A stretch of DNA of 64,000 nt, from the NCBI GenBank assembly GCA_964019425.1, contig OZ025819.1, positions 682,001 to 746,000 of the forward strand, given 5' to 3'. The position numbers and the translations under genes are program-made. The notes beneath the pieces were generated by a model. The model had not been told where the DNA came from. It saw only the letters and a list, made by a program, of their open reading frames with translations, and did not search any database. Below, in pieces: positions 44,202 through 53,917 of the stretch (positions within the stretch are counted from its first letter, which is position 1; each line of letters opens with the position of its first letter). This DNA comes from Flectonema sp. DT1601. Its lineage: Eukaryota > Euglenozoa > Diplonemea > Diplonemida > Diplonemidae.

Positions 44202-44743
44202 CTGTAAAGGGAAATATTCTCGCGGGGAAATAATCTTGCGGGAAATATTCCCGCGGGGAAATATTCTCGCGGATTTGGAGATTTTTTTTCAAACTCGCGG
44301 GTTTTTCCCCACAAGAATCTTTGTGTATGTTTTCTTCAGGTGTGAGTAGTTTTTTTGTTCTTGCTCTTCAGGGAGGGCCTTAGCCAAAAGCTAACAGTCC
44401 AAATCTCACCTGGAAATTCAACTCCTTTCCCTGCCACAGAGGATTTTTGCAAAAGTGATCAAGAATGTGAGGAATCCTTACATTTCCATCAAGTGCAAGC
44501 TGGAAAAAGAATTATTTACCTAGCAAAAACAACTAAAAACAACTATGCTGCATTATGAAAATAATTTTTGCTGTAGCTTTCCTTTGTAACAGGTGTATTT
44601 TCTTCACAAAAAGGAACTAAAAAAATGGCTGTATAAAATGTATGCTAGCAGGGAAATACTCTCGCGGGGAAAAATTCTCGCGGATTTAGAAAAAATAAAA
44701 AAAACTCGCGGGTTTTTCCCCACAAGAATATTTCCCTTTACAG
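44202..44743. mobile_element. Non-autonomous DNA transposon (MITE) with TA target duplication
   Basis: Perfect 19-bp terminal inverted repeats CTGTAAAGGGAAATATTCT at both ends, flanked by TA on each side (44200-44201 and 44744-44745). That is the Tc1/mariner-type target duplication. Sub-terminal direct repeats of GGGAAATATTCTCGCG-like units lie at both ends. There is no transposase frame. It is inserted into the LINE-like fragment and has itself been entered by a 108-bp piece of the 0.85-kb repeat (44321-44428), so three layers can be ordered in time. Confidence 0.9.
44321..44428 (+). repeat. Truncated 0.85-kb repeat nested in the MITE
   Basis: TTTGTGTATGTTTTCTTCAG to CTCACCTGGAAATTCAACTC equals the last 108 bp of the 0.85-kb repeat. 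It interrupts CCCCACAAGAAT / TTTCCCTGCCACAGAGG, which is continuous (apart from one A) in the sister MITE at 37384-37669. Only the right end is present, as expected for a 5'-truncated retroposon. Confidence 0.85.
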
Positions 44744-44745
44744 TA

Positions 44746-45465
44746 CTTTAATTTTCCCCGGGTTTACCACCGTGATGTCGAAGGCTCTCCCCTCCCTCAG
44801 CCCCTCTTGGCAGTACCAGTCCCCCGGTCTCTGCTTGTTGGGTCCCAGTAGGTGGCTGGGTTCTCTCAGCAGCGGCAATCCCGCCTGCTTAAAGATGGAG
44901 ATGAACTCCTCCTTCACCCTCTCGTGTCGCTGGTGCACGTGCCCGTTCTTGATGCAGATCGAGGCATGGTATCCCTGCCTATCCTGCGGGCCTGAGCATA
45001 TCCTGCATACTGCCCCTTCTGCGAACAGCGCTGCGCCCAATCGCATCCCACATGCGATCCTGAACGTCTGGGTCCATCGCGCACTCTTCATCTGCTTGTT
45101 GCAGCCATGCGCTCGCCTTATCCATGCGCAGGGAGAGCAGCCTCCCTTTATCGCGCGGGTCATCCGCCCCCGCCAGCAGGCAGTCTCTCTTGACCTGGTC
45201 CAGTTTCGCCGAGGACAGTCTCTGGGGGTTCGGCCCCGGCCCGTCTTCCTCTATCCTTAGCTCCTCCGGGAGGGCGAGGTTCAACCCCTTCTTCAGCGCT
45301 GGCATCAGCACCCCCTTGAACCCCTCCCATAGTGACTTGCTCACCCCTTGGACTAACTCCAGGGATCCCAATAGTGCTGCTCCCCTGTGCTCTGCACATG
45401 ACCGCAGCCCCAATCCCCCCATCCGGGTCGGCAGTTGTGCTTGCATCCACTTTGGCCCCTCCAGT
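44746..45465 (-). mobile_element. LINE-like retroelement fragment, region downstream of the reverse transcriptase
   Basis: Two overlapping minus frames cover this segment. The first (45446-44979) has LPTRMGGLGLRSCAEHRGAA and ADKASAWL-like text (MDKASAWLQQADEEC). The second (45163-44738) has FRIACGMRLGAALFAEGAVC, CRICSGPQDRQGYHASIC, RHERVKEEF and RPGDWYCQEGLREGRAFDIT. This order is the usual C-terminal half of invertebrate RT polyproteins (GGLGLRS; LRLG..lC; C-C-H-C; RPGD). The catalytic YxDD part is missing, so it is 5'-truncated near 45465. Because two frames are needed, it is broken. It continues at 43728-44199 beyond the MITE. Confidence 0.75.
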
Positions 45466-45682
45466 GTCAGGCAGCCTGCAGGTCTGCTAGGTCTGCTTTT
45501 TTTTTGTTTTACATATAACGTTTATTTATCTATTTATTTTTTTTTCATGTTTGATTATTTCCTCTTCATATTATTTTTTTCTTTTTTTTCTTCTGCCTCT
45601 CTCTTAATTCTGTTCGTTTCTTTGAACGAAAATTCATTTGAATATTATTCCTCGGTCAGCATCTGTCATTGTCGCCCTTTGG
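45466..45682. other. T-rich spacer between LINE-like fragments
   Basis: Poly(T)-rich, unassigned. Confidence 0.5.
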
Positions 45683-45785
45683 GCCTGTTTAAAAAAATAA
45701 AATAAAAAGGAAGTTTACAGGGAATAGGGCAGGAGCCAAAAGCTCCCAGTCCGTTACTTCCCACCTTTTCGAAATCAACTGAACA
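45683..45785 (-). mobile_element. Severely truncated 3' end of the same LINE-like family
   Basis: AGGGCAGGAGCCAAAAGCTC and CCAGTCCGTTACTTCCCACC, followed (minus sense) by the A/T tail, match 43728-43800 almost exactly. Only about 100 bp of 3' end remain, typical of 5'-truncated insertions. Confidence 0.8.
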
Positions 45786-45845
45786 GGTTTGACATCACAC
45801 AGCACACCAGCACCAACGGTACCATCTGGATATCACTCACTTTTT

Positions 45846-45995
45846 TCACTAGAATTCACACATTTTCACACATTTTCACACATTTTCACACATTTTCACG
45901 GGATTTCACTACCAGAAAGCAGCAAAAAATTAAGTGAAAAATCGTGAAAAATCGTGAATTTTCGTGTAGCAAAGTGAAAAATCGTGAACACCTCC
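45846..45995. repeat. 11-bp tandem repeat plus inverted partner
   Basis: About four units of CACATTTTCAC (45850-45898), then GTGAAAAATCGTGAAAAATC units (45931-45990) that are roughly the reverse complement of the first array. Together they could form a long imperfect hairpin. Confidence 0.8.
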
Positions 45996-45998
45996 ACC

Positions 45999-46659
45999 CT
46001 GCCGATCGCCTCATAGGTGTATTCTCTTTAACGGAGATAACGTGACTCTCTTGTCGTAAATTCTTGGTCGGCGTGCGGTCGAGAGCTTCACTCTGCGGCA
46101 TTGTCGGAGGAATTGAGGCTAGAGGACAAAGAGGGGTGATATAATTAAGGGTAGGGATAAGGGGTTTAATAAGAGGAGTAAAAAGACTACTCGTAGTTGT
46201 AAAGAGCGAGAGATAGTTCTTTGCTATCTTCATCATAGCAACAGATTCATACAAAAGGGGGGTTCGAGGGGAAACTTGTTGACTAAAGTGAGTCATGTGG
46301 GGACGCGCGGCACGCAAACTCTCGACCTCCTGTTGAGTATAGAAAAGTCTTATTTTACTTTCTCTTTCCTCATTACATTTGGTCTCCAATTCGTTCGACA
46401 GAAGAACAAACCTTTGATGGTAATTGAAGAGCGCCATTTCCGATAGGTCTGCTCTCTGAGTCAGATTTGCGAGCTCACGTTTCCTGTAATCTTCCACTAA
46501 GTCATTTTGTCGAACTAATGCAAGAAGAGAAGTCTTCGATTCATCGCGTTCTGCTGTTAACCGTTGAATTACTCCTTCCAGAAGTTCATATTCTTTTCTA
46601 TCTTTTTCAATGATTAAAACAGGGGGCGCAGGAGGAAGTGAGGATGGATTCTGGTTGGT
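45999..46659 (-). other. Unassigned open frame with coiled-coil, minus strand
   Basis: From about 46656 down the minus frame is open without an early ATG: a Pro-rich start (SSLPPAPP) followed by a charged heptad-like region (IEKDRKEYELLEGVIQRLTA, ELANLTQRADLSEMALFNYH, ETKCNEERESKIRLFYTQQE) that should form a coiled coil. The frame runs on to 45886, but its last 40 residues come from the tandem repeat and are probably not coding. It could be an exon of a host gene cut by the element at 46.6 kb, or an element-encoded protein. I do not recognise it. Confidence 0.35.
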
Positions 46660-49600
46660 CTACAAGGCCAGTGATGTTATCAGCTTCGAGTTCGATAAAG
46701 AAACAAATGAGCTTGATAGTGACGATCTACGCAAGTTGATTGTGCGGAACCTTAAGAAGAGCGTAACACCAGAGGTAGAGACCCTGCTGAACAAAGGACT
46801 TGGTGTGAAGCTCAAGTTGTTCTATAGGTATGAAGTTTCGAGAGAGGGAGATGACGGAGCCAATCCATTCGAAGCAGTCCACAGCTCCAATCATGTGGTA
46901 ACGAATATAGATAGCTTAAATCTTGGAGAACTTTTAGCTTTATGGAAAGATTGAATCCAGCAACACTACGCCGTCTCAAAAACAAAAAGGAAGCAAACAG
47001 CTACTGGCTTAAACTAAACGTCAGCCACAAGGCCTTAGATAGATTGAATCTAGGAGCAATTCTACACAGTGACGAAGTTAAGGCAGTCTGTCCAAATTTA
47101 AAAACCTTAAGCGGAACTAGAATCTGTCACAAACTGGGTACAACTGTAGGAGATATTGTATTAAACGCCACCTCTGTTGGGAATGGATGCGATGAACCCC
47201 TCTGTTCACCATGTCCCTGTTGTACTCTCGTACCAGGAAGTATTAAATTCGATGGCCACGCCTGCGGTCTAGCAGTAAATCTTCCCGTATCTGCCGAATT
47301 ACGAGATTTCTTTGCACGAGGACAGAAATTCAGAGTTCCAAAGCACCCCGCTGCAGCAATGGACTCGCTCGAAAGCGACATAGCAGTTTACGTAGATAAA
47401 GCTTACAGAAACACCACTGACGATATTAAACTTCGCTTCAAAAACGTAATTCTTAAGCATCTCCACACCAAACTGAGCCGAGACCTTTCATTCCTTGACT
47501 CCCCGCTGTCAAGCAAAGCTCTCCAAGAACTTTCTTCACTACAAAATTCGATGGTTCTCTTAAAAGTAGACAAAGGACAACATGATATTGGTTTCATCTG
47601 TAAATCCTTCTACCTGAGTCTCCTCAGCAAACAATTAGGAGGTCCGGCCTATCAACAATTGAAAGCAACAGAGGAAATCACTCTAGCCTTCTTAGCTGGG
47701 AATAATAAAATCTTAGGAAACAAGCAGATAGACTACCACATCTCTACGGCATGATTAAATTACACAAGTCAGCTATTGGGATGAGATGGATTTCGGGAGC
47801 CTCTTCACTCACAGGAACGGAGAAGCAACGCCAATTAGACAAGGAGCACAAAACGGCACCCGCAACACACAACACACGCCCATCTGCATCTATCAAGTAT
47901 TCTTAAAAATGTGATGGCTTTACTAAAAGAAAAAGATATGAATTCAAAATACAAACGTTATTGGATAGTCGAATCTGATAAAGACATAGCTGCTGATATT
48001 AAATTAAACACAACTCGACTAAAAAGCCTATCTCCCAAAACACACGACTTCACTACGATGTATACACGACTCCCCCACCAGGAGATCAAAGATAAAGTGA
48101 ATGAAGCAATTAAAGAAGCATTCGAATTCAAGAATATTATGCGACTCGAATCTAATGACCCTGCGACCTACCGTGCTTTATCACAGTTAGAATGTAGAGC
48201 GCTTCTAGGCTTTTGTGTGGATAATTCTCTAATATCAATGAGAGGAAAACTATGGAGACAAGTAGTTGGCATTCCCATGGGCGGCAACGCAAGTAGCGAT
48301 ATAGCTAATCTCTACTGTTACAGAATCGAATCTAAATTTATGGATGACCTTGTAGCAAAAGGAGAGTTAGATTTAGCACGCAAACACGACTACTCTTGCC
48401 GGTACATAGACGATTTCCTTACATGGAACTGCAACCCACCACCAGCAGAATTATACTCCATGAACTACACCGAGACCTCTAATGGTATTGATGATGTTTC
48501 ATACATTGGAATTAGAATCCGAATCGAAACCACAAGATCAAACAACAGGTGGATACGTCTAAGCGTTAACGACAAAGCGCGTGGCTGGCATATCATACCG
48601 ACAAGATTCACCCACCAGCACTCAGCTGCTCAAGAATCGATGGGTACTGGTATCTTCACCACCTTAGACCGACGATTATCATTCGACCATTTTGACAGAC
48701 ATTTTAAACGTCCAGAATATTGTTTTCACATGATTTTAAGAAAAACTCTGCATGGTAATAATAATGATAACGACTGTACCATGGCACCCTCGAATGAAGG
48801 AATTCTACTCCTCACCAACACCAAGGAAAAGTGCAAGAAAGACGACTACAGCTCCGATGAAGGAGAACTCGCACTCGTAATAAAACGAACAGATGTAGAA
48901 GAGATAGAACGCTGATCAAAAGCAAATATATGCTAGCCCGTCCTGGCGAGCTCCGATGGACATTAAGAAATCAGTTCTTTTGAAATAGACCAATTGATGA
49001 ATCCGATTTATTATTTAACTGGAATGAAGTCCCTAGAACTTACTGATGAAGGCCTAAGAGGGACAAGTAGTACAAGATTAAGGCCTGAAACTACGTATTC
49101 CACAGTGTATTATGGAACAGCAGAACAATGTGTTTTTATAACTTTTCTTTTTTATATTTTATTTTAGTGCACTTTCTTATAATAAACTCATATTATAGCT
49201 TATTTCACCTGTGTCATCCATGAAAACACCACGAAACAACGAAGACAGTTTGGAAGGTGAGTCCAATCAAGTGAAGAGAGTGCAGTGGAAGGATCTGGTT
49301 GCCAGTACAGACGAGCGGATCAGAAAAAAGGAGGAGGAGTTGCGGAAACTTTATGAAGAAATGGGAGGATTACTCAAAGAGGGTCTTCAGGGTGAAAGAT
49401 ATTATGCATGGCTTGAGGGTCTAGAAGGGAAACTGAAGGCTAGCATCAAAGAACTCAAGAAGGACAAGGGAGACTACTTCAAATGTGCAAACAATGAACA
49501 AGCGAAGATGACTCCTTCCATTCCATGCAAGCTAACTGTCACTGTCCCAAGTGGATACACCTACTGGGAGTACAGAAAAAGGCTCTTTCATGCAGCTGAG

Positions 49601-50752
49601 CGGGCAAGGGGCTATGATATAGAGACCTCATACACCCTGTTCAATGATGTTGTTTGCTCGCAAAGCGACCTTGTCGTGAGAGTGTGGTTTAGAAGTCGGG
49701 ATAAAGCAGATGACATGGTGAACTTTGTACAGGACACCCACCAGCTCTACGACAGAGAATTTAAAGCTGCCCCGCAGTATCAAACAGCTGAGGAACCACA
49801 CACACTTTCACGTCGAGTTCGCCGAAATGACTATGACGGTAATAACAACCCTCCGAGGATCAACAGGATATCTCCAGATGTCGAACGCAGTGCTGCTACA
49901 GGCAAACTTTCAGATGAGAGGATTAATGCAGAATCTCTTATGAACACTGAGCAAGTCTGGACTTACGAAAAATGTCACATATTCGAGGTGTGGGAATGTG
50001 GAGCGGACTCCGACGAGGCCAAGGACTATGCCAATTTCCTTGTCATGGATGCCAGTTTCCAAGGTTTTTATGATGGCAGCGGGCTTGTTACCAACGGAAT
50101 TTACCGAGGAAAGAAGACCCACCCTCCAAGAATTTCTATTTGCAGCCCCGATGATCCAGAGAAGTTTGGTGACGACCCTGATCCCATTGATTTGAATAAA
50201 AGGCAAGCTGTACAACTCGAGATCCACTTCGATCACCCAAAGACAGCTGTTGAGAAGCTACCGTTGTTGAGAAAGGGAGCAAGTATAAAAGACAACATAG
50301 TAAAACTCACCATTCAACACCCAAAGCCATGTGCCTTCATTAACTACCTAAACATGCGGCACGCGAAGAATCTAAGTCTCATGCAAGAACAACTTTTTGA
50401 TGAACGTTTACTTGAAGTGGAAGATGCTGAGAACATGTAGGATAATCTGAGAGAATCACCTTCATATGTTGAGAGCGTTTTGCGGATCTTTAATTGATGC
50501 TAATCTTATTGATTCTTATTTCTGAGCTGAGAGAACTTCATATGTTGAGAGCGTTTTGTGGATCATTTAGTACCACAGTTTCGACGCTAGTCTTATTATG
50601 GTATCCAGTTCATATTTCATTCCATATTTCCATCCTGATAATGTTTAAATAAAAGTTCCACTTTCTGAGAAAAAACTCTCACAGTTGTGGCCATCATATT
50701 GAGTCACTTTTGCCTGATTGATAGTCCGAACGATTAACGGCAATTAGCTGAG
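46610..50752 (+). mobile_element. Reverse-transcriptase element (Penelope-like or related), broken
   Basis: Fossil element. Parts in order: a leading frame of about 115 codons; a frame with a Cys-rich patch (GCDEPLCSPCPCC); a reverse transcriptase segment (47911-48915) with the palm boxes GIPMGGNAS and CRYIDDFL; then a separate 406-codon frame (49220-50440) that looks whole. The GIPMG...YIDD wording is closest to Penelope-like reverse transcriptases I know, but the family is not certain. No long terminal repeats are seen. The reverse transcriptase region lies in three open stretches, so it is broken at about two or more points. The right half (48668-50752) is repeated at 51680-53917 with about 99% identity, so the duplication is recent. 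Confidence 0.65.
49220..50440 (+). CDS. Element-encoded protein with HNH-like motif, copy 1
   Basis: 406 residues from the ATG at 49220; an in-frame GTG lies 9 bp upstream but ATG is the better start. The N-terminal 60 residues are charged and coiled-coil-like (DERIRKKEEELRKLYEEM). A middle domain (about 100-165, from KLTVTVPSGYTYWEYRKRLF) is unassigned. A C-terminal region has YEKCHIFEVWECG, then DYANFLVM and FQGFYDGSG (about 250-285). That spacing is like HNH endonucleases (C-H ... N ... H), but the last His is not there, so nuclease activity is doubtful. It lies downstream of the reverse transcriptase and is nearly identical to the frame at 52232. The frame is intact, suggesting it was or is selected. 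I do not know its function. Confidence 0.6.
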   Translation: MKTPRNNEDSLEGESNQVKRVQWKDLVASTDERIRKKEEELRKLYEEMGGLLKEGLQGERYYAWLEGLEGKLKASIKELKKDKGDYFKCANNEQAKMTPSIPCKLTVTVPSGYTYWEYRKRLFHAAERARGYDIETSYTLFNDVVCSQSDLVVRVWFRSRDKADDMVNFVQDTHQLYDREFKAAPQYQTAEEPHTLSRRVRRNDYDGNNNPPRINRISPDVERSAATGKLSDERINAESLMNTEQVWTYEKCHIFEVWECGADSDEAKDYANFLVMDASFQGFYDGSGLVTNGIYRGKKTHPPRISICSPDDPEKFGDDPDPIDLNKRQAVQLEIHFDHPKTAVEKLPLLRKGASIKDNIVKLTIQHPKPCAFINYLNMRHAKNLSLMQEQLFDERLLEVEDAENM

Positions 50753-51168
50753 AGTCCTGGCCTGCCCTTAGATCCTGTCCTATCTTGGGTCTTTGCCCAA
50801 GTGAACTACTAACTCACTTCCCTAGCATGAACCCTGAGTCACATAGAAAGAATGAAACCTGAGGGACCCTTCTTAAGTATTCTGTTAAAACGTATTCTGG
50901 CAATTCTTTATTGCAGTTTTTGTGTTAAACTGGGAAAAGTCGAAAGAAAACAGAATGAACAATGAAACTAATGATCGATTGAGCCTGATTCAGACAACTC
51001 ATAATATTTTCCTTCTAACAGGAAAAAAACTTTACTATGTAGATTAAAAGACGTTGGAAGGTTGAGTCTGAGTGTGAGGTGTCATGTAAAAATTAACCAG
51101 TGTTTAGGGGTTTGAATCCCATGGATCCCGTCGCTCAGGCGGTCCGGTGGAGAACCGGGTAGGGCACT

Positions 51169-51927
51169 GTGAACGAGTTGCGGTCCAGGTTTAATCATGG
51201 TATCCCTGTAAGCGACGAAAAAGACACCATTAATCATAAAAGTTCCACACTTCACACCTTAGACAAACGATTCCCAATACAATCACATCAATCTTCAGGG
51301 GAAGGTCTAATTGGAGGTGAGTGTGGATGGGCATCGCTGAATTTTGTTGCAGACCATCTTTATCTTGACCGAATTAATTTCAGCTATTTGCAAGAACCAC
51401 AACAAACATTCTACGAAGAACATCAAAAAGTAGAACCTGGCAGCAACGAGCAAAAACCATCCCCGGATGGCTGGTTCTCTTTAACCGTTCTGGGGGTAGC
51501 AAGTAAACATAAACTCAACAGGGAAATCCACCAATATGTAGATCCCAGTTCTATGGACTACCCAACAATAGCCGCCGCGTTCATTTTAAACAAAGCTGGT
51601 GCTAGAATGTCACACTACATAGTGGCCCTTGTCTCCTTTGATTCCATTATTGTTAGAGACATTCTCAAAGGAGCGACAGACCGACGATTATCATTCGACC
51701 ATTTTGACAGACATTTTAAACGTCCAGAATATTGTTTTCACATGATTTTAAGAAAAACTCTGCATGGTAATAATAATGATAACGACTGTACCGTGGCACC
51801 CTCGAATGAAGGAATTCTACTCCTCACCAACACCAAGGAAAAGCGCAAGAAAGACGACTACAGCTCCGATGAAGGAGAACTCGCACTCGTAATAAAACGA
51901 ACAGATGTAGAAGAGATAGAACGCTGA
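51169..51927 (+). CDS. Josephin-like cysteine peptidase fused to the element's shared tail
   Basis: 252 codons in an open frame; no ATG is seen at its 5' end, so the true start or an upstream exon is unknown. Residues about 45-165 resemble the Josephin deubiquitinase domain of ataxin-3: Cys52 in GGECGWASLNFVADHL, DGWFSLTVLGVASKH (compare the DSGFFSIQVISNAL region of ataxin-3), His149 in MSHYIVAL, and an acidic residue (Asp164) 15 residues later where ataxin-3 has Asn. From residue 171 (DRRLSFDHFDRHFK) the sequence is the same 82-residue tail that ends the reverse transcriptase frame of the neighbouring unit. Role inferred: ubiquitin removal or polyprotein-type processing by a mobile element. 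Another papain-like fold remains possible. Confidence 0.5.
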   Translation: MNELRSRFNHGIPVSDEKDTINHKSSTLHTLDKRFPIQSHQSSGEGLIGGECGWASLNFVADHLYLDRINFSYLQEPQQTFYEEHQKVEPGSNEQKPSPDGWFSLTVLGVASKHKLNREIHQYVDPSSMDYPTIAAAFILNKAGARMSHYIVALVSFDSIIVRDILKGATDRRLSFDHFDRHFKRPEYCFHMILRKTLHGNNNDNDCTVAPSNEGILLLTNTKEKRKKDDYSSDEGELALVIKRTDVEEIER

Positions 51928-52231
51928 TCAAAAGCAAATATATGCTAGCCCGTCCTGGCGAGCTCCGATGGACATTAAGAAATCAGTTCTTTTGAAATAG
52001 ACCAATTGATGGATCCGATTTATTATTTAACTGGAATGAAGTCCCTAGAACTTACTGATGAAGGCCTAAGAGGGACAAGTAGTACAAGATTAAGGCCTGA
52101 AACTACGTATTCCACAGTGTATTATGGAACAGCAGAACAATGTGTTTTTATAACTTTTCTTTTTTATATTTTATTTTAGTGCACTTTTTTATAATAAACT
52201 CATATTATAGCTTATTTCACCTGTGTCATCC

Positions 52232-53452
52232 ATGAAAACACCACGAAACAACGAAGACAGTTTGGAAGGTGAGTCCAATCAAGTGAAGAGAGTGCAGTGG
52301 AAGGATCTGGTTGCCAGTACAGACGAGCGGATCAGAAAAAAGGAGGAGGAGTTGCGGAAACTTTATGAAGAAATGGGAGGATTACTCAAAGAGGGTCTTC
52401 AGGGTGAAGGATATTATGCATGGCTTGAGGGTCTAGCAGGGGAACTGGTGGCTAGCATCAAAGAACTCAAGAAGGACAAGGGAGACTACTTCAAATGTGC
52501 AAACAATGAACAAGCGAAGATGACTCCTTCCATTCCATGCAAGCTAACTGTCACTGTCCCAAGTGGATACACCTACTGGGAGTACAGAAAAAGGCTCTTT
52601 CATGCAGCTGAGCGGGCAAGGGGCTATGATATAGAGACCTCATACACCCTGTTCAATGATGTTGTTTGCTCGCAAAGCGACCTTGTCGTGAGAGTGTGGT
52701 TTAGAAGTCGGGATAAAGCAGATGACATGGTGAACTTTGTACAGGACATCCACCAGCTCTACGACAGAGAATTTAAAGCTGCCCCGCAGTATCAAACAGC
52801 TGAGGAACCACACACACTTTCACGTCGAGTTCGCCGAAATGACTATGACGGTAACAACAACCCTCCGAGGATCAACAGGATATCTCCAGATGTCGAACGC
52901 AGTGCTGCTACAGGCAAACTTTCAGATGAGAGGATTAATGCAGAATCGCTTATGAACACTGAGCAAGTCTGGACTTACGAAAAATGTCACATATTCGAGG
53001 TGTGGGAATGTGGAGCGGACTCCGACGAGGCCAAGGACTATGCCAATTTCCTTGTCATGTCTTCTGACTTCCAAGGTTTTTATGATGGCAGCGGGCTTGT
53101 TACCAACGGAATTTACCGAGGAAAGAAGACCCACCCTCCAAGAATTTCTATTTGCAGCCCCGATGATCCAGAGAAGTTTGGTGACGACCCTGATCCCATT
53201 GATTTGAATAAAAGGCAAGCTGTACAACTCGAGATCCACTTCGATCACCCAAGGACAGCTGTTGAGAAGCTACCGTTGTTGAGAAAGGGAGCAAGTATAA
53301 AAGACAACATAGTAAAACTCACCATTCAACACCCAAAGCCATGTGCCTTCATTAACTACCTAAACATGCGGCACGCGAAGAATCTAAGTCTCATGCAAGA
53401 ACAACTTTTTGATGAACGTTTACTTGAAGTGGAAGATGCTGAGAACATGTAG
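52232..53452 (+). CDS. Element-encoded protein with HNH-like motif, copy 2
   Basis: 406 residues from ATG 52232, about 98.7% identical in DNA to the frame at 49220. By eye there are 16 nucleotide differences. Eleven of these fall in two tight patches: four within 13 bp at residues 69-73, and seven within 9 bp at residues 277-279 (DAS in copy 1, SSD in copy 2). The patches change nearly every residue they touch. Domain layout as for copy 1. It follows the Josephin-like frame rather than the reverse transcriptase. Confidence 0.6.
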   Translation: MKTPRNNEDSLEGESNQVKRVQWKDLVASTDERIRKKEEELRKLYEEMGGLLKEGLQGEGYYAWLEGLAGELVASIKELKKDKGDYFKCANNEQAKMTPSIPCKLTVTVPSGYTYWEYRKRLFHAAERARGYDIETSYTLFNDVVCSQSDLVVRVWFRSRDKADDMVNFVQDIHQLYDREFKAAPQYQTAEEPHTLSRRVRRNDYDGNNNPPRINRISPDVERSAATGKLSDERINAESLMNTEQVWTYEKCHIFEVWECGADSDEAKDYANFLVMSSDFQGFYDGSGLVTNGIYRGKKTHPPRISICSPDDPEKFGDDPDPIDLNKRQAVQLEIHFDHPRTAVEKLPLLRKGASIKDNIVKLTIQHPKPCAFINYLNMRHAKNLSLMQEQLFDERLLEVEDAENM

Positions 53453-53735
53453 GATAATCTGAGAGAATCACCTTCATATGTTGAGAGCGTTTTGCGGATC
53501 TTTAATTGATGCTAATCTTATTGATTCTTATTTCTGAGCTGAGAGAACTTCATATGTTGAGAGCGTTTTGCGGATCTTTAATTGATGCTAATCTTATTGA
53601 TTCTTATTTCTGAGCTGAGAGAACTTCATATGTTGAGAGCGTTTTGCGGATCTTTAATTGATGCTAATCTTATTGATTCTTATTTCTGAGCTGAGAGAAC
53701 TTCATATGTTGAGAGCGTTTTGTGGATCATTTAGT
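53449..53735. repeat. 76-bp tandem repeat in the element 3' flank
   Basis: Four units beginning with CTTCATATGTTGAGAGCGTT in this unit against two in the sister unit at 50459-50560. It is the main length difference between the otherwise near-identical halves, so it expanded after the duplication or contracted in the other copy. Confidence 0.85.
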
Positions 53736-53917
53736 ACCACAGTTTCGACGCTAGTCTTATTATGGTATCCAGTTCATATTTCATTCCATATTTCCATCCT
53801 GATAATGTTTAAATAAAAGTTCCACTTTCTGAGAAAAAACTCTCACAGTTGTGGCCATCATATTGAGTCACTTTTGCCTGATTGATAGTCCGAACGATTA
53901 ACGGCAATTAGCTGAGA

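Larger units (their letters stand above)
50753..53917 (+). mobile_element. Sister unit of the element, with Josephin-like peptidase
   Basis: Left part (50753-51679) is unique to this unit. The right part (51680-53917) duplicates 48668-50752 at an offset of 3012 bp. It contains the Josephin-like frame (51169-51927) and the second 406-codon frame (52232-53452). The 3' flank has four units of a 76-bp repeat against two in the other unit. The arrangement reads as two members of one element family whose 3' halves are the same while the 5' protein differs. Confidence 0.7.

Noticed and set aside
46610-46954. Crinkler-type effector header at the start of the reverse-transcriptase element
   Set aside because: The resemblance (a ubiquitin-like run around VYKASDVISFEFDKETNELD) is too weak to claim without a profile search.
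51085-51165. Possible tRNA-derived SINE head, from GGTTTGAATCCC
   Set aside because: No convincing A-box, no cloverleaf, and no second copy of this stretch in the window.
46610-53917. LTR retrotransposon or Polinton
   Set aside because: No terminal repeats, integrase, capsid or protein-primed polymerase features are visible; the reverse transcriptase boxes fit a Penelope-like type better.
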